Assembly (NCBI GenBank): GCA_964640515.1
Contig: CAZXFG010000006.1
Location: 1 to 23,438 of the forward strand
DNA: 23,438 bases
Source: CAZXFG01 sp964640515
Lineage (GTDB): Bacteria; Patescibacteriota; Patescibacteriia; Magasanikbacterales; GWA2-37-8
Direction of reading: 5' to 3'
The notes under the pieces are model-generated. The model was given only the letters and a program-made list of their open reading frames with translations, had not been told where the DNA came from and searched no databases. Each line of letters begins with the position of its first letter. Within the stretch, counting starts at the first letter, position 1. The position numbers and the translations under genes were made by a program. Positions 1 to 8,179 of the stretch are shown piece after piece.

Positions 1-502
1 GGTCTTTATTCTTGTCTTTAGCTTCCAATAATTTAACGACAGGTATTTCTCGTCGTCCCGCGGACTCGCTCGGGATGACAGTAGTGGAGCGGGCATAATG
101 CCCGGTGGCGATTTTATCAAATCCGATTTTTTTCGCTTTTTTTAACCAAGCGCCAAATTTAATAAATTTATTGCACCGCACATCCGGATTGGGAGTCCGG
201 CCGGCCGCGTATTCACGGTACATGTAATCCAAAACTAATTTCTTATATTCCTTGGTAAAATCCCAGCGCAATAATTTGATTCCCAACTTCGCCGCCACCC
301 TAACCGCGTCCTGATAATCACCTCTCCAGCAATTTGGCGACGCCGGGTCATCGTAATCAACGGTAAAAACACCGGTGACCTCATGGCCGGCTCGCGCTAA
401 CAAAGCGGCGGCTACGGAAGAATCCACGCCGCCGGACATAAACACTAAGACCTTTCTTTTAAGAGGGGTATTTGTTTTGTATTTATTCCAAATTCTGGCC
501 AT
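1..502 (-). CDS. mnmA: tRNA-specific 2-thiouridylase MnmA, N-terminal part (cut by window edge)
   Basis: MnmA uses ATP and a persulfide sulfur to make 2-thiouridine at the wobble position (U34) of Lys, Glu and Gln tRNAs in the cytoplasm. The visible 167 residues show the PP-loop SGGVDSSV (about residues 23-30), the TPNPDVRCNKFIKFG block with the catalytic Cys near residue 110, and ATGHYAR near 132-138, all in the order typical of MnmA. The C-terminal half lies beyond the left edge. The start is the ATG at 502-500; tspO ends 15 bases upstream, so mnmA is probably the last visible gene of an HD-tspO-mnmA operon. Between ATGHYAR and KLLEAKDKNKD there is an extra stretch, TTVIPSESAGRREIP, encoded by a palindromic DNA repeat at 51-81. 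I see no SD sequence. Family assignment is secure. Confidence 0.95.
   Translation of the reverse strand, partial: MARIWNKYKTNTPLKRKVLVFMSGGVDSSVAAALLARAGHEVTGVFTVDYDDPASPNCWRGDYQDAVRVAAKLGIKLLRWDFTKEYKKLVLDYMYREYAAGRTPNPDVRCNKFIKFGAWLKKAKKIGFDKIATGHYARSTTVIPSESAGRREIPVVKLLEAKDKNKD
51..81. repeat. Palindromic repeat inserted in frame in mnmA
   Basis: The plus strand has TCCCG and CGGGA arms around CGGACTCGCT, followed by ATGACA. It encodes VIPSESAGRRE on the mnmA strand, where MnmA proteins usually have a short loop between the GHYAR motif and the KLL strand. The outer TGTCATCCCG resembles the ends of the other dispersed palindromes in this window (3463, 4253, 5799, 9859). Its core GCGAGTCCGCGGG (minus strand) recurs inside the nested hairpin near 20947. 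Confidence 0.7.
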
Positions 503-517
503 ATTTTCGTTCAGACT

Positions 518-994
518 TCAATTCAGCGTCCAGATTGAAAAATTCAGATAACCGGCAAAGCTAACCCAAAGGATGTAGGGCAAGAGAAGCCACGCGGCCG
601 GTTTGGAGATTTTTGCAAAAACGATAATCGTGGCGAGAATGGCGAGCCAAAGAAATGCGATCTCAACAAGGGCACCGCCGGGACTATGCAATCCGAAAAA
701 GATAACTGACCAGAGCGTGTTCAAAACCAGCTGACCGAGGAATATGCCGAAGGCGATTTTTACATCCCTGCGATCCAGTCCTTTCTTCCAAATAAGGAAC
801 GCCGCAATGCCCATAAGCGCAAACAGTGTCGTCCAGACCGGACCGAACACCCATGCCGGAGGGTTGAGAGCCGGCTTTACGATCCCGGCGTACCAGCCAG
901 CGATTGACGGAGTGGTAAAGACCGAGCCGATAATGCCGGCCAGCTCGGAGACTGCGATGGCAATGATGAGTTTGAATGTGTTGTTGATTTTCAT
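518..994 (-). CDS. tspO: TspO/MBR family membrane protein
   Basis: This is an integral membrane protein of the translocator/peripheral benzodiazepine receptor family, which binds porphyrins and other hydrophobic ligands and is linked to stress signalling. The 158-residue product matches the family in length and has five hydrophobic segments. Landmarks are WYAGIVKPALNPPAWVFGPVW after the first helix, NTLWSVIFFGLHSPG, and the final SFAGYLNFSIWTLN. I chose the ATG at 994 because the family normally starts just before the first hydrophobic helix and a purine-rich AGAAAAAAAG run lies upstream. A GTG at 1015 would add seven mostly charged residues (MRKKEKI). It follows the HD gene closely and precedes mnmA by 15 bases, so co-transcription is likely. 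Ligand and role in this organism are unknown. Confidence 0.92.
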   Translation of the reverse strand: MKINNTFKLIIAIAVSELAGIIGSVFTTPSIAGWYAGIVKPALNPPAWVFGPVWTTLFALMGIAAFLIWKKGLDRRDVKIAFGIFLGQLVLNTLWSVIFFGLHSPGGALVEIAFLWLAILATIIVFAKISKPAAWLLLPYILWVSFAGYLNFSIWTLN

Positions 995-1022
995 AATTTT
1001 TTCTTTTTTTCTCACGACAATA

Positions 1023-1637
1023 CTACAATTTAACCGGTAAAATACGCTCTTTTAATAATTTGGCGCAAGCTTTTCGCATCGGAGCAAATAATTTCTTCCG
1101 GTCAAAAATATTCCGCGCGGTTTTGGTCTCAAACCATAAAGCATCGCCTGAAGCGATCCGAAAAGCCCGCAACAAATTGTCTTTATCATTTTTGCCCCAA
1201 AACTGATACGCTCGTTGCACCCCTACATTGCCAAAAACATCCAGCTTGTCCGCGTCGCGTAAAACTACGGCTTCCGGATATTTATCGGCCGCGTTATTCC
1301 AATGATAACGGACCGCGTACAAAAGTATCAACTTTTCTTTTCTAGATATTCGCTTCAAAATCGGATCGGTTTTAAACCACTCGCGACACATTTGATAAGA
1401 AAGCTCGTGATGAGCGGTGGAATGTAATTCCCGCTTATTTTCCCGAGTTCGCCCGATATCATGCAACCAGGCGGCCATTTCCGATAAAAAAATATCAACT
1501 TTTTCTTGCTTGGCTATTTGCACCGTCCAATCGCGCACTCGGGTGATATGATCAATACCGTGCGCGGCCACCGGGTAGTTTTCAAACAAATCCTTTACTT
1601 TTTCCTTAGTATATTTTACTATTTTGGTCTTTGTCAT
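1023..1637 (-). CDS. HD-domain phosphohydrolase
   Basis: The product belongs to the HD superfamily of metal-dependent phosphohydrolases. The metal-binding residues appear in order: H in AAHGIDHITRV, HD in AAWLHDIGRTRE, further His in STAHHELS, and the distal Asp in VVLRDADKLDVFG. The 204-residue length and this layout resemble small YedJ-like HD proteins whose substrates (nucleotides or phosphate esters) are undefined. I take the ATG at 1637, not the in-frame ATG at 1655, because a -10 TATAAT (1652-1647) overlaps the longer start and would put transcription start 2-4 bases before the ATG at 1637. It is first in the run leading to tspO and mnmA. Superfamily is sure; substrate is not. Confidence 0.88.
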   Translation of the reverse strand: MTKTKIVKYTKEKVKDLFENYPVAAHGIDHITRVRDWTVQIAKQEKVDIFLSEMAAWLHDIGRTRENKRELHSTAHHELSYQMCREWFKTDPILKRISRKEKLILLYAVRYHWNNAADKYPEAVVLRDADKLDVFGNVGVQRAYQFWGKNDKDNLLRAFRIASGDALWFETKTARNIFDRKKLFAPMRKACAKLLKERILPVKL

Positions 1638-1646
1638 ATATCTAAT

Positions 1647-1674
1647 ATTATACATTTTTGGGTAAAAAAAACAA
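1647..1674 (-). promoter_or_regulatory. Sigma70-type promoter of the HD-tspO-mnmA operon
   Basis: On the minus strand TTGTTT (1674-1669), a 16-base spacer and a perfect TATAAT (1652-1647). Predicted start is near 1640, 2-4 bases before the ATG at 1637, so the message would be nearly leaderless. The -35 overlaps the T-tract of the upstream terminator. Confidence 0.6.
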
Positions 1675-1695
1675 CCCCTTTTAACGGGGGTTGTT
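1663..1695 (-). terminator. Intrinsic terminator after the zinc-ribbon gene
   Basis: Arms 1670-1678 and 1687-1695 form a perfect 9-bp stem (AACAACCCC / GGGGTTGTT) with an 8-base loop, followed on the minus strand by a T-tract (complement of 1664-1669). It lies about 35 bases past the stop of the gene at 1732. Confidence 0.85.
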
Positions 1696-1731
1696 TGATT
1701 TGCAATCTATCCACCCTAGGCGGATATTCAA

Positions 1732-2064
1732 TTAGCTGTTGCGGCGAGCTTGCATGCAATCGCGGCAATAAACCGGCTTATCACCAGACGGCTGGAACGG
1801 GAGTTCAGTGATTTTGCTTCCGCATTGAGCGCAAGTCAAATCCACTTGAAACATCTGGCGAGGAGCTCTCGGTCCGCGGCTCATACCGCCACCCATACCA
1901 CCACGGCGATCACCACCGCGGGTCTGGCGGAAAGCGCGGTTGCATTCAGAACAGTAAACCGGACGATCCCCAGAAGGTTGAAAAGGCAGTTGAGAAATGT
2001 GGGTCCCGCACTTGGCGCAGGATAAATCCACATCAAACATTTGCCGATCAGTACCAAAAGACAT
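1732..2064 (-). CDS. Tandem CxxC-CxxC zinc-ribbon protein
   Basis: The protein holds two copies of a small zinc-binding unit: MFDVDLSCAKCGTHISQLPF then PVYCSECNRAF, and MFQVDLTCAQCGSKITELPF then PVYCRDCMQAR. Each has two CxxC pairs about 20 residues apart, the spacing of the CxxC-x17-CxxC domain common in candidate-phyla bacteria and usually thought to bind nucleic acid. The repeats are joined by a flexible Arg/Gly linker rich in GGM. The ATG at 2064 gives 110 residues; a TTG at 2088 would add eight but has no better ribosome site. It has a near-consensus promoter, a long structured leader and its own terminator, so it is a single-gene unit. A cold-shock-like or RNA-chaperone role is possible but only inferred. 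Confidence 0.85.
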   Translation of the reverse strand: MSFGTDRQMFDVDLSCAKCGTHISQLPFQPSGDRPVYCSECNRAFRQTRGGDRRGGMGGGMSRGPRAPRQMFQVDLTCAQCGSKITELPFQPSGDKPVYCRDCMQARRNS

Positions 2065-2187
2065 AGCTTTGTTTCTATTTGTTCCCAAAATGTTGTTTGA
2101 GACTCTGTTTTAAACGACCTAGCCGGCTCTTAGCGGTAAACCCGCCGGAGCGGCACTTTGGGAACTTGGAAGTAGCCCAAATTTATT
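2065..2187 (-). promoter_or_regulatory. Structured 5' leader of the zinc-ribbon mRNA
   Basis: From a predicted start near 2187 the leader runs about 120 bases. Segment B (GTTCCCAAA, minus strand 2165-2157) can pair with upstream segment A (TTTGGG, 2181-2176) or with downstream segment C (TTTGGGAAC, 2089-2081), 17 bases before the ATG; the two pairings exclude each other. Between B and C is a GC-rich hairpin with GCGG/CCGC inside GCCG/CGGC arms. No SD is visible. Confidence 0.5.
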
Positions 2188-2193
2188 GTTAAT

Positions 2194-2222
2194 AGTATAA
2201 CAAAAAAATACCGTTCTGTCAA
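2194..2222 (-). promoter_or_regulatory. Near-consensus sigma70 promoter of the zinc-ribbon gene
   Basis: On the minus strand a perfect TTGACA (2222-2217), a 17-base spacer and TATACT (2199-2194). This is one of the best promoters in the window and suggests high expression. Confidence 0.85.
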
Positions 2223-2232
2223 TAGACCAACT

Positions 2233-2790
2233 CTATCGGCTTTTCCGCCAAATTTCCACTTTGCCTCTTAAATGTCCCACATCTTTGGCCGGCTCCCTCG
2301 GCGACATCCGCGCTTGGGGCGCCACCGGCTTCGGAGCGGTCTGACGATCATCATATATATATTCGTTGAGCAACCGCTTCACATCAGCTCTCAAATTAAA
2401 ACCAATGGGTAGCGTCTCAATTATGCTTTTAGACGCTTTCCCTTCTTGTCTTATTTCTTGGTCTATCTTGTCCAGCGTGTCTAATATTTTTCTCGGATCA
2501 AAAAGATACTTGGCTTGGGGCGTGGCGACCGGCTCCATTTCTTCCACCCGCCTCCTGATATGTCCCAGATTCATTCCTGCAAAACTGACACTGCCGAATA
2601 TGGGTTCTAAAATCTGATTGTGCATTAAAGTGCCTTCCGGCAAACCTTTTTTCCGTCCGGGGCTTTGCCCAATGGCTTCATCATGTCTTGTTTCTCCCGG
2701 CTCGGTATCCGCTTCCAGATCCAAACTTTCACCAAGCGGAGTTTTGCGTTCGACCGCTCCTTTTCTTCTAAACCGGTCAAAAAGTCCCAT
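2233..2790 (-). CDS. Hypothetical protein, 185 aa
   Basis: I do not recognise this protein. It starts with a basic segment, MGLFDRFRRKGAVERK, followed by an acidic, probably disordered stretch to about residue 50. A more ordered middle (about 55-145) includes HNQILEPIFGSVSFAGMNL, a charged helical part with LDTLDKIDQEIRQEG and LRADVKRLLNEYIYDD. The tail is Pro/Arg rich. There is no signal peptide, membrane segment or catalytic motif. Its ATG is 4 bases after the stop of the PEP-binding gene, with no SD between, so it is probably translationally coupled to it. That link is the only functional hint. Coding potential is supported by the tight spacing and the long open frame. Confidence 0.7.
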   Translation of the reverse strand: MGLFDRFRRKGAVERKTPLGESLDLEADTEPGETRHDEAIGQSPGRKKGLPEGTLMHNQILEPIFGSVSFAGMNLGHIRRRVEEMEPVATPQAKYLFDPRKILDTLDKIDQEIRQEGKASKSIIETLPIGFNLRADVKRLLNEYIYDDRQTAPKPVAPQARMSPREPAKDVGHLRGKVEIWRKSR

Positions 2791-2794
2791 AAAA

Positions 2795-3817
2795 TTATAA
2801 TTTGTTTTTTAAAGTGGTTATCGGACGACTCTGGGTGATGTATATTTTACCACTTTCCATGGCCCATTCAATATCACAAGGAAATTTATAATGGTCTTCA
2901 ATTTGTTGGCAAACTTTGGCGACTTCCATAATCTGCTTGCCGGTTAATTTTTGTCTTTCCCCCTCCGCGCCCAAATCTATCCATTCATTGGATTTATTTT
3001 CTTCGTCATCTTTCCCTTTTTTATCGCCAGTCTGTTTTTTTATCAACTTTCTGGTCTGATGGCCGATATTGATGTCCGTAATACTCATTTCGCTTTTGGA
3101 AACTATATAACTATCCGGAGTGATCTGACCGGAAACAATCGCCTCGCCCAAACCATACCCGGCTTCAATAATCATCTGGTTCGGGTCCTCGGTTACCGGA
3201 TGCACGGTAAAAGCAATGCCGGAAATCTCCGATTGAATCATCTTTTGCACGACCACGGCCACGGAAACATAATGGTCAATCAATTTTTTTTCATGGCGGT
3301 AAAAAATGGCGCGCGGAGTGAAAAGCGAAGACCAACAAAGTTTGACCCGTTCACCGACATTGTCGCGAGTACTGTTTAAATATGTTTCCAATTCTCCGGC
3401 CCAACTGGCTACGGCCGAATCCTCGGCCGTAGCTGAAGAACGCACGGCCACCAAACATAAACTGTCATTCCCGCGAAAGCGGGAATCTTTTTGCTCACTG
3501 GACAACTCATCAAAAGCTTGTAAAATTTCTTTTTGCAGATCCTCGGGCATCAGTCGGTCGTGGATGGCATCACGAATCACATTGCTGGCCTTATCCACGC
3601 TATTAGTGTCTTCGGGCTTAACTTCGGCCAAACGCGCGGCGATTTCTCCTTTCAACTGCGTTTCTTCTAAAAATCTATCAAAGGCACTGGCGAGTACGAC
3701 AAAACCTGGTGGCACCGGAATCTTGGCCTTAGTCATCTCGCCAAGCGAAGTGCCTTTACCGCCGGCAATGGCCACGTCTTTTTTGGTGATATCCTTAAAA
3801 AATTTGATGTATGACAT
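2795..3817 (-). CDS. Stand-alone PEP synthase-type pyruvate/ATP-binding domain protein
   Basis: The 340 residues match the N-terminal nucleotide-binding domain of PEP synthase/pyruvate phosphate dikinase: GGKGTSLGEMTKAKIPVPPGF near the start, AVRSSATAEDSAVASWAGE, SEISGIAFTVHPVTEDPNQM, EAGYGLGEAIVSGQITPDSY, and the closing DIEWAMESGKIYITQSRPIT. The phosphohistidine swivelling domain and PEP/pyruvate TIM-barrel that complete the usual protein of nearly 800 residues are absent, and the frame ends at the natural domain boundary, so this does not look like a broken gene. DSRFRGND at about residues 111-118 comes from a palindromic repeat. A Lys/Glu-rich segment follows the SDSYIV region. ATG 3817 is preferred over GTG 3832, which lies about at the transcription start. 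It may phosphorylate with a partner encoded elsewhere or have another role. Confidence 0.88.
   Translation of the reverse strand: MSYIKFFKDITKKDVAIAGGKGTSLGEMTKAKIPVPPGFVVLASAFDRFLEETQLKGEIAARLAEVKPEDTNSVDKASNVIRDAIHDRLMPEDLQKEILQAFDELSSEQKDSRFRGNDSLCLVAVRSSATAEDSAVASWAGELETYLNSTRDNVGERVKLCWSSLFTPRAIFYRHEKKLIDHYVSVAVVVQKMIQSEISGIAFTVHPVTEDPNQMIIEAGYGLGEAIVSGQITPDSYIVSKSEMSITDINIGHQTRKLIKKQTGDKKGKDDEENKSNEWIDLGAEGERQKLTGKQIMEVAKVCQQIEDHYKFPCDIEWAMESGKIYITQSRPITTLKNKL
3463..3487. repeat. Palindromic repeat inserted in frame in the PEP-binding gene
   Basis: Arms ATTCCCGC and GCGGGAAT around GAAA, preceded by TGTC. It encodes DSRFRGND on the minus strand. The same 25 bases occur, inverted, at 4257-4281 in the next gene. 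Confidence 0.85.
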
Positions 3818-3836
3818 AAATATTAACGGCACTCTA

Positions 3837-3864
3837 ATTGTAACAAATTTATATAATTTATCAA
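3837..3864 (-). promoter_or_regulatory. Promoter of the PEP-binding gene
   Basis: On the minus strand TTGATA (3864-3859), a 16-base spacer and TACAAT (3842-3837). Predicted start is near 3830, about 13 bases before the ATG at 3817, so the GTG at 3832 is unlikely to be used. Confidence 0.7.
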
Positions 3865-3870
3865 TCTTGC

Positions 3871-3897
3871 AAAAATCCCGATTAAAATCGGGATTTT
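3871..3897 (-). terminator. Intrinsic terminator after the TraG/VirD4-like ATPase gene
   Basis: AAATCCCGAT and ATCGGGATTT form a stem with a short loop, followed on the minus strand by T5. It begins three bases after the stop codon at 3900. Confidence 0.85.
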
Positions 3898-3899
3898 GA

Positions 3900-5786
<1,887 letters not shown>

Positions 5787-5798
5787 GTTTTTATAGAT

Positions 5799-5885
5799 TG
5801 TCATCTTGAGCAAAGCGAAAGATCTCTTAACGCTCGCTTTTGTACAGATTACTTTAAGGGATTCTTCGCTACGCTCAGAATGACA
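5799..5885. repeat. MITE-like hairpin element in the ATPase gene leader
   Basis: Ends TGTCAT and ATGACA frame an 87-base element. The left arm (TGTCATCTTGAG, then CAAAGCGAAAGATC) is largely complementary to the right arm (ATTCTTCGCTACGCTCAG, then AATGACA). It fills almost the whole predicted leader of the downstream ATPase mRNA and supplies an in-frame ATG at 5804. A relative is at 9859-9931. Confidence 0.75.
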
Positions 5886-5894
5886 AGCGTGTAT

Positions 5895-5903
5895 ATTATA
5901 TCA
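5895..5903 (-). promoter_or_regulatory. Extended -10 promoter upstream of the ATPase gene
   Basis: The minus strand reads TGATATAAT, a perfect extended -10 (TGnTATAAT). No good -35 is seen at 16-18 bases. Predicted start is near 5888, just before the hairpin element. Confidence 0.6.
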
Positions 5904-5929
5904 CAAACCAGATAAGTCTAAAAGCGTAC

Positions 5930-5964
5930 AAAAAGCAGACTCCCCCGACCGTGGTCGAGGGAGT
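5930..5964 (-). terminator. Intrinsic terminator after the GC-rich P-loop gene
   Basis: Arms 5939-5950 and 5953-5964 pair over 12 bp (ACTCCC-T-CGACC with GGTCG-G-GGGAGT on the minus strand, one G-U), followed after four bases by T5. It lies about 20 bases past the stop at 5984. Confidence 0.85.
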
Positions 5965-5983
5965 TGCGCAGGAGTTGTACCGC

Positions 5984-6601
5984 TCACAGCGTGATGAGCA
6001 GGTACTTGATGATGCCGATCAGACGATCGGCCTTGGAAGCAATGCCTCCCATGCCGCTCACCATGATCCGGTGGGGGTGTCCCTCCCAGATCTGACGAGT
6101 CGCCATCTCCAGCATCTGGGCGCGTTCGAGATCTTCCATTCGTCCCTCTCCGCGCCTCTTGAAGTCATCGGGGCTGGCGGTGGCGAGCGACTCCAGGTGG
6201 TAGATGAGATCTTCTCGCTTGATCAGATCTTCCGCCTTCACCTGAAAGCGCCCGCAGAACTCCGGGAGGAGCCTCTTGAAGTAGGCCGCGCCACAGCCGA
6301 GCGTGCGGTCTTTCACCATCACCTTGGCGCCACAGGTTGTGGCACGGAACCGTAACTCCTCTTCGATGGCGAGTTGAGTGTGGAAGAGGGCATCCTGGAA
6401 GTGGAGCTGCCATCCTTCGGTCAGTGGGAACTTCCCGTTGGGCATGGGGAAACCGCCCTTCGCCAGAAGAGTGGCTACCTCGGGAGCGAACACCACCTGA
6501 CCATCAGGAAACTCCTCCTGGAGAGCGGTGATGACGCTCGACTTGCCGCTCTTGGGTCCTCCGACGATTCCGATTTCGAAGAGTTTGATCTCTGTGGACA
6601 T
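5984..6601 (-). CDS. P-loop ATPase/kinase-like protein (AAA_28/NadR-like), GC-rich
   Basis: A 205-residue P-loop protein. Walker A is GGPKSGKSS at about 14-22. The middle motif VMVKDRTLGCGAAYF resembles the DRG-x-x-DGAAY segment of AAA_28/NadR-type domains, and RMEDLERAQMLEMATRQIW followed by GHPHRIMVSG matches their closing region. Proteins of this group include nucleoside or NMN kinases, but the substrate here cannot be read. The start at 6601 is fixed by an excellent SD, GGAGG with a 5-base spacer. Three sampled 60-base lines of the gene are 57-67% GC, against 38-50% in two lines of the neighbouring AMMECR1 gene, and codons end mostly in G/C. It has its own terminator and a hairpin between it and the upstream operon. 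Horizontal acquisition is a reasonable inference. Confidence 0.82.
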   Translation of the reverse strand: MSTEIKLFEIGIVGGPKSGKSSVITALQEEFPDGQVVFAPEVATLLAKGGFPMPNGKFPLTEGWQLHFQDALFHTQLAIEEELRFRATTCGAKVMVKDRTLGCGAAYFKRLLPEFCGRFQVKAEDLIKREDLIYHLESLATASPDDFKRRGEGRMEDLERAQMLEMATRQIWEGHPHRIMVSGMGGIASKADRLIGIIKYLLITL

Positions 6602-6629
6602 CTATGCCTCCTGCGCTTTGAAATTTCAC

Positions 6630-6651
6630 AAAAACAGACCCGGTCGGGTCC
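6630..6651 (-). terminator. Hairpin with T-tract between the AMMECR1 and P-loop genes
   Basis: On the minus strand GGACCC-GACC-GGGTCT, then G and T5. It can terminate the amrS-AMMECR1 transcript. Since a promoter-like site lies upstream at 6681-6709, it could also attenuate the P-loop gene. Confidence 0.65.
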
Positions 6652-6680
6652 GACTTTGCAGTTGAAAGTGTGCTTTGGGG

Positions 6681-6709
6681 AGAATAAATCTTTTTTATCT
6701 TTTTGTAAA
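6681..6709 (-). promoter_or_regulatory. Possible promoter for the P-loop gene
   Basis: On the minus strand TTTACA (6709-6704), a 17-base spacer and TATTCT (6686-6681). The leader from about 6674 would carry the hairpin at 6630-6651 before the SD at 6611-6607. Confidence 0.45.
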
Positions 6710-6715
6710 GCCCAA

Positions 6716-7273
6716 CTACTTAATAATCTCCGCTTGATAAGTCCAGACTCTCAAACCGCGCTTGCGCCAATCATCAGCTAATAAATCCGCCTTTAAACAT
6801 AATTCAGACAAAAATCGCTCTTTGTCCGATATTTTTTCCCATACTTGCGGCAGATAAGTCGCTCCCCTTTCGGCTCGGCGAATAATCACCCCGTCTTGTC
6901 CCGGCCGTAGTTTATTTAATAAATCTTCAGACGAAGAAAAAATTAATTCCCGTGGTACGGTTAGAACAGAAACCTCGATCTCTGTCCGCTGATATTCTTC
7001 CCTGGTCAAGGGCAAAAATCGCGGGTCTTCAAAAGCCGCTCCCACGGCATTCTCAATGATATCCAGATATAGTGGTTGGATTGGCTCTACATGTCCGATA
7101 CATCCGCGCAGTTCCTTTTCTAATTCCAAAGTAACAAAACAAGATTGTTCATCACGCAAATTTTCCAACACTTCACTTTCCCCTACTTTTAACATCGTAC
7201 CTTTCGCTAAATACTGCTCTATCGCCCGTCGAGCTAAACCAAGGATAAATTGTTTTTCTTGGGCTGTGTACAT
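6716..7273 (-). CDS. AMMECR1-domain protein (AmmeMemoRadiSam system protein A)
   Basis: A 185-residue cytoplasmic AMMECR1-domain protein with the diagnostic ELRGCIGH motif near residue 58, NAVGAAFEDPRFLPLT, IEVSVLT, and YLPQVWEKISDKERFLSELC. Its biochemical role is undefined; the family is found with a Memo-like protein and a radical SAM enzyme in the three-part AmmeMemoRadiSam cluster. Here the ATG is one base after the stop of amrS, so the two are translationally coupled. No Memo gene is in the window. Start at 7273 fits family length; only a weak AGGAAA lies upstream. Confidence 0.93.
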   Translation of the reverse strand: MYTAQEKQFILGLARRAIEQYLAKGTMLKVGESEVLENLRDEQSCFVTLELEKELRGCIGHVEPIQPLYLDIIENAVGAAFEDPRFLPLTREEYQRTEIEVSVLTVPRELIFSSSEDLLNKLRPGQDGVIIRRAERGATYLPQVWEKISDKERFLSELCLKADLLADDWRKRGLRVWTYQAEIIK

Positions 7274-7274
7274 G

Positions 7275-8162
7275 CTAAATATTTCCTAAGTAAACATATT
7301 TTAATCCGGCCTGATGTCCGATCTCTTTAGCCCTCTCCAGTGTTTTTAATTCCGTCCGTCCCCTATCTTGTATTTTATAATCCGGATGAAAAGCTGACAA
7401 GTGCCAAGGGATGTTTTTATCCACGCTAGCGATAAATTCGGCGATATTCTTAAATTCTTTTTCTAAATCATTAGCGCCCGGGATAACTAAAGTAGTAATT
7501 TCAATCCATACTCCAGCGGCGTGCAATTTTTTGATGGAGTTTAAGACGGGCTGTAATTTAGCGCCGCAAGTTTTTAAATAAAATTCTTCGTCAAATGATT
7601 TCAGATCAATATTGACCGCATCCAAGTATGGCGCAACAAAATCTAGACACTCCGGAGATAGATATCCGTTGGTAACATAAACATTTTTAATTCCTTCTTT
7701 TTTAGCTAAACGAGCGATGTCTATGGCATATTCACTCCAGATAGCCGGTTCGTTGTAAGTATAGGCGACAGAAGGCAGATTGTTTTCCTTGGCTATTTGC
7801 ACCACCTCATCAGGCGACAGATAATCAATTTGATTCAAAAAACTTTTCCAGCCGTGCCCGTGATCAGAAAAATCTTTACGGGAAATTTGCGACATTTGCC
7901 AATTCTGACAAAAATCACAATGAAAATTACAGCCAAAAGTGCCCAAAGATAAAATCTTGGTACCGGGCAAAAAATGATAAAGCGGTTTTTTCTCTATGGG
8001 GTCAATATTTACCGCGCACGGCCGTCCATAAACCAGGAGTTTCAATTCCCCTTGCTGATTTTCGCGAACGCCGCAAAGTCCGGTTTGTCCGGGAGAGATG
8101 CGGCAATAGTGACTGCAAGCCTGACATTGAACCTGATTATGGTCTAACTTTTGACAAAGCAT
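7275..8162 (-). CDS. amrS: AmmeMemoRadiSam system radical SAM enzyme AmrS
   Basis: A 295-residue radical SAM protein. The cluster-binding CxxxCxxC is CNFHCDFC (Cys 78, 82, 85), after SLGTFG. A Cys-rich N-terminus (Cys 13, 16, 20 and 30 in CQACSHYCRISPGQTGLC) and YNEPAIWSEYAID with NVYVTNGYLSPE are typical of AmrS and related pyruvate formate-lyase activase-like proteins. The substrate of AmrS is not established in general. It is the first gene of a two-gene unit with the AMMECR1 gene. The ATG at 8162 has no SD. Upstream lies the 3' hairpin region of the 61-aa zinc-ribbon gene. Confidence 0.93.
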   Translation of the reverse strand: MLCQKLDHNQVQCQACSHYCRISPGQTGLCGVRENQQGELKLLVYGRPCAVNIDPIEKKPLYHFLPGTKILSLGTFGCNFHCDFCQNWQMSQISRKDFSDHGHGWKSFLNQIDYLSPDEVVQIAKENNLPSVAYTYNEPAIWSEYAIDIARLAKKEGIKNVYVTNGYLSPECLDFVAPYLDAVNIDLKSFDEEFYLKTCGAKLQPVLNSIKKLHAAGVWIEITTLVIPGANDLEKEFKNIAEFIASVDKNIPWHLSAFHPDYKIQDRGRTELKTLERAKEIGHQAGLKYVYLGNI

Positions 8163-8179
8163 AGGGATTTTTTATCAAA

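Noticed and set aside
744..1040. Plus-strand open frame across tspO
   Set aside because: Antisense shadow of a clear TspO gene; no family features and no ribosome site.
1750..2025. Plus-strand open frame rich in Thr/Ala/His
   Set aside because: Antisense shadow of the tandem zinc-ribbon gene; its composition reflects the Arg/Gly linker read backwards.
5787..5813. TTG 5813 and ATG 5804 as starts of the TraG/VirD4-like ATPase
   Set aside because: Both lie in the arm of the hairpin repeat element, which would hide them; ATG 5786 is the first start outside it.
5951..6355. Plus-strand frame opposite the P-loop gene
   Set aside because: High GC leaves long antisense frames open; the minus strand has the SD, Walker motif and terminator.
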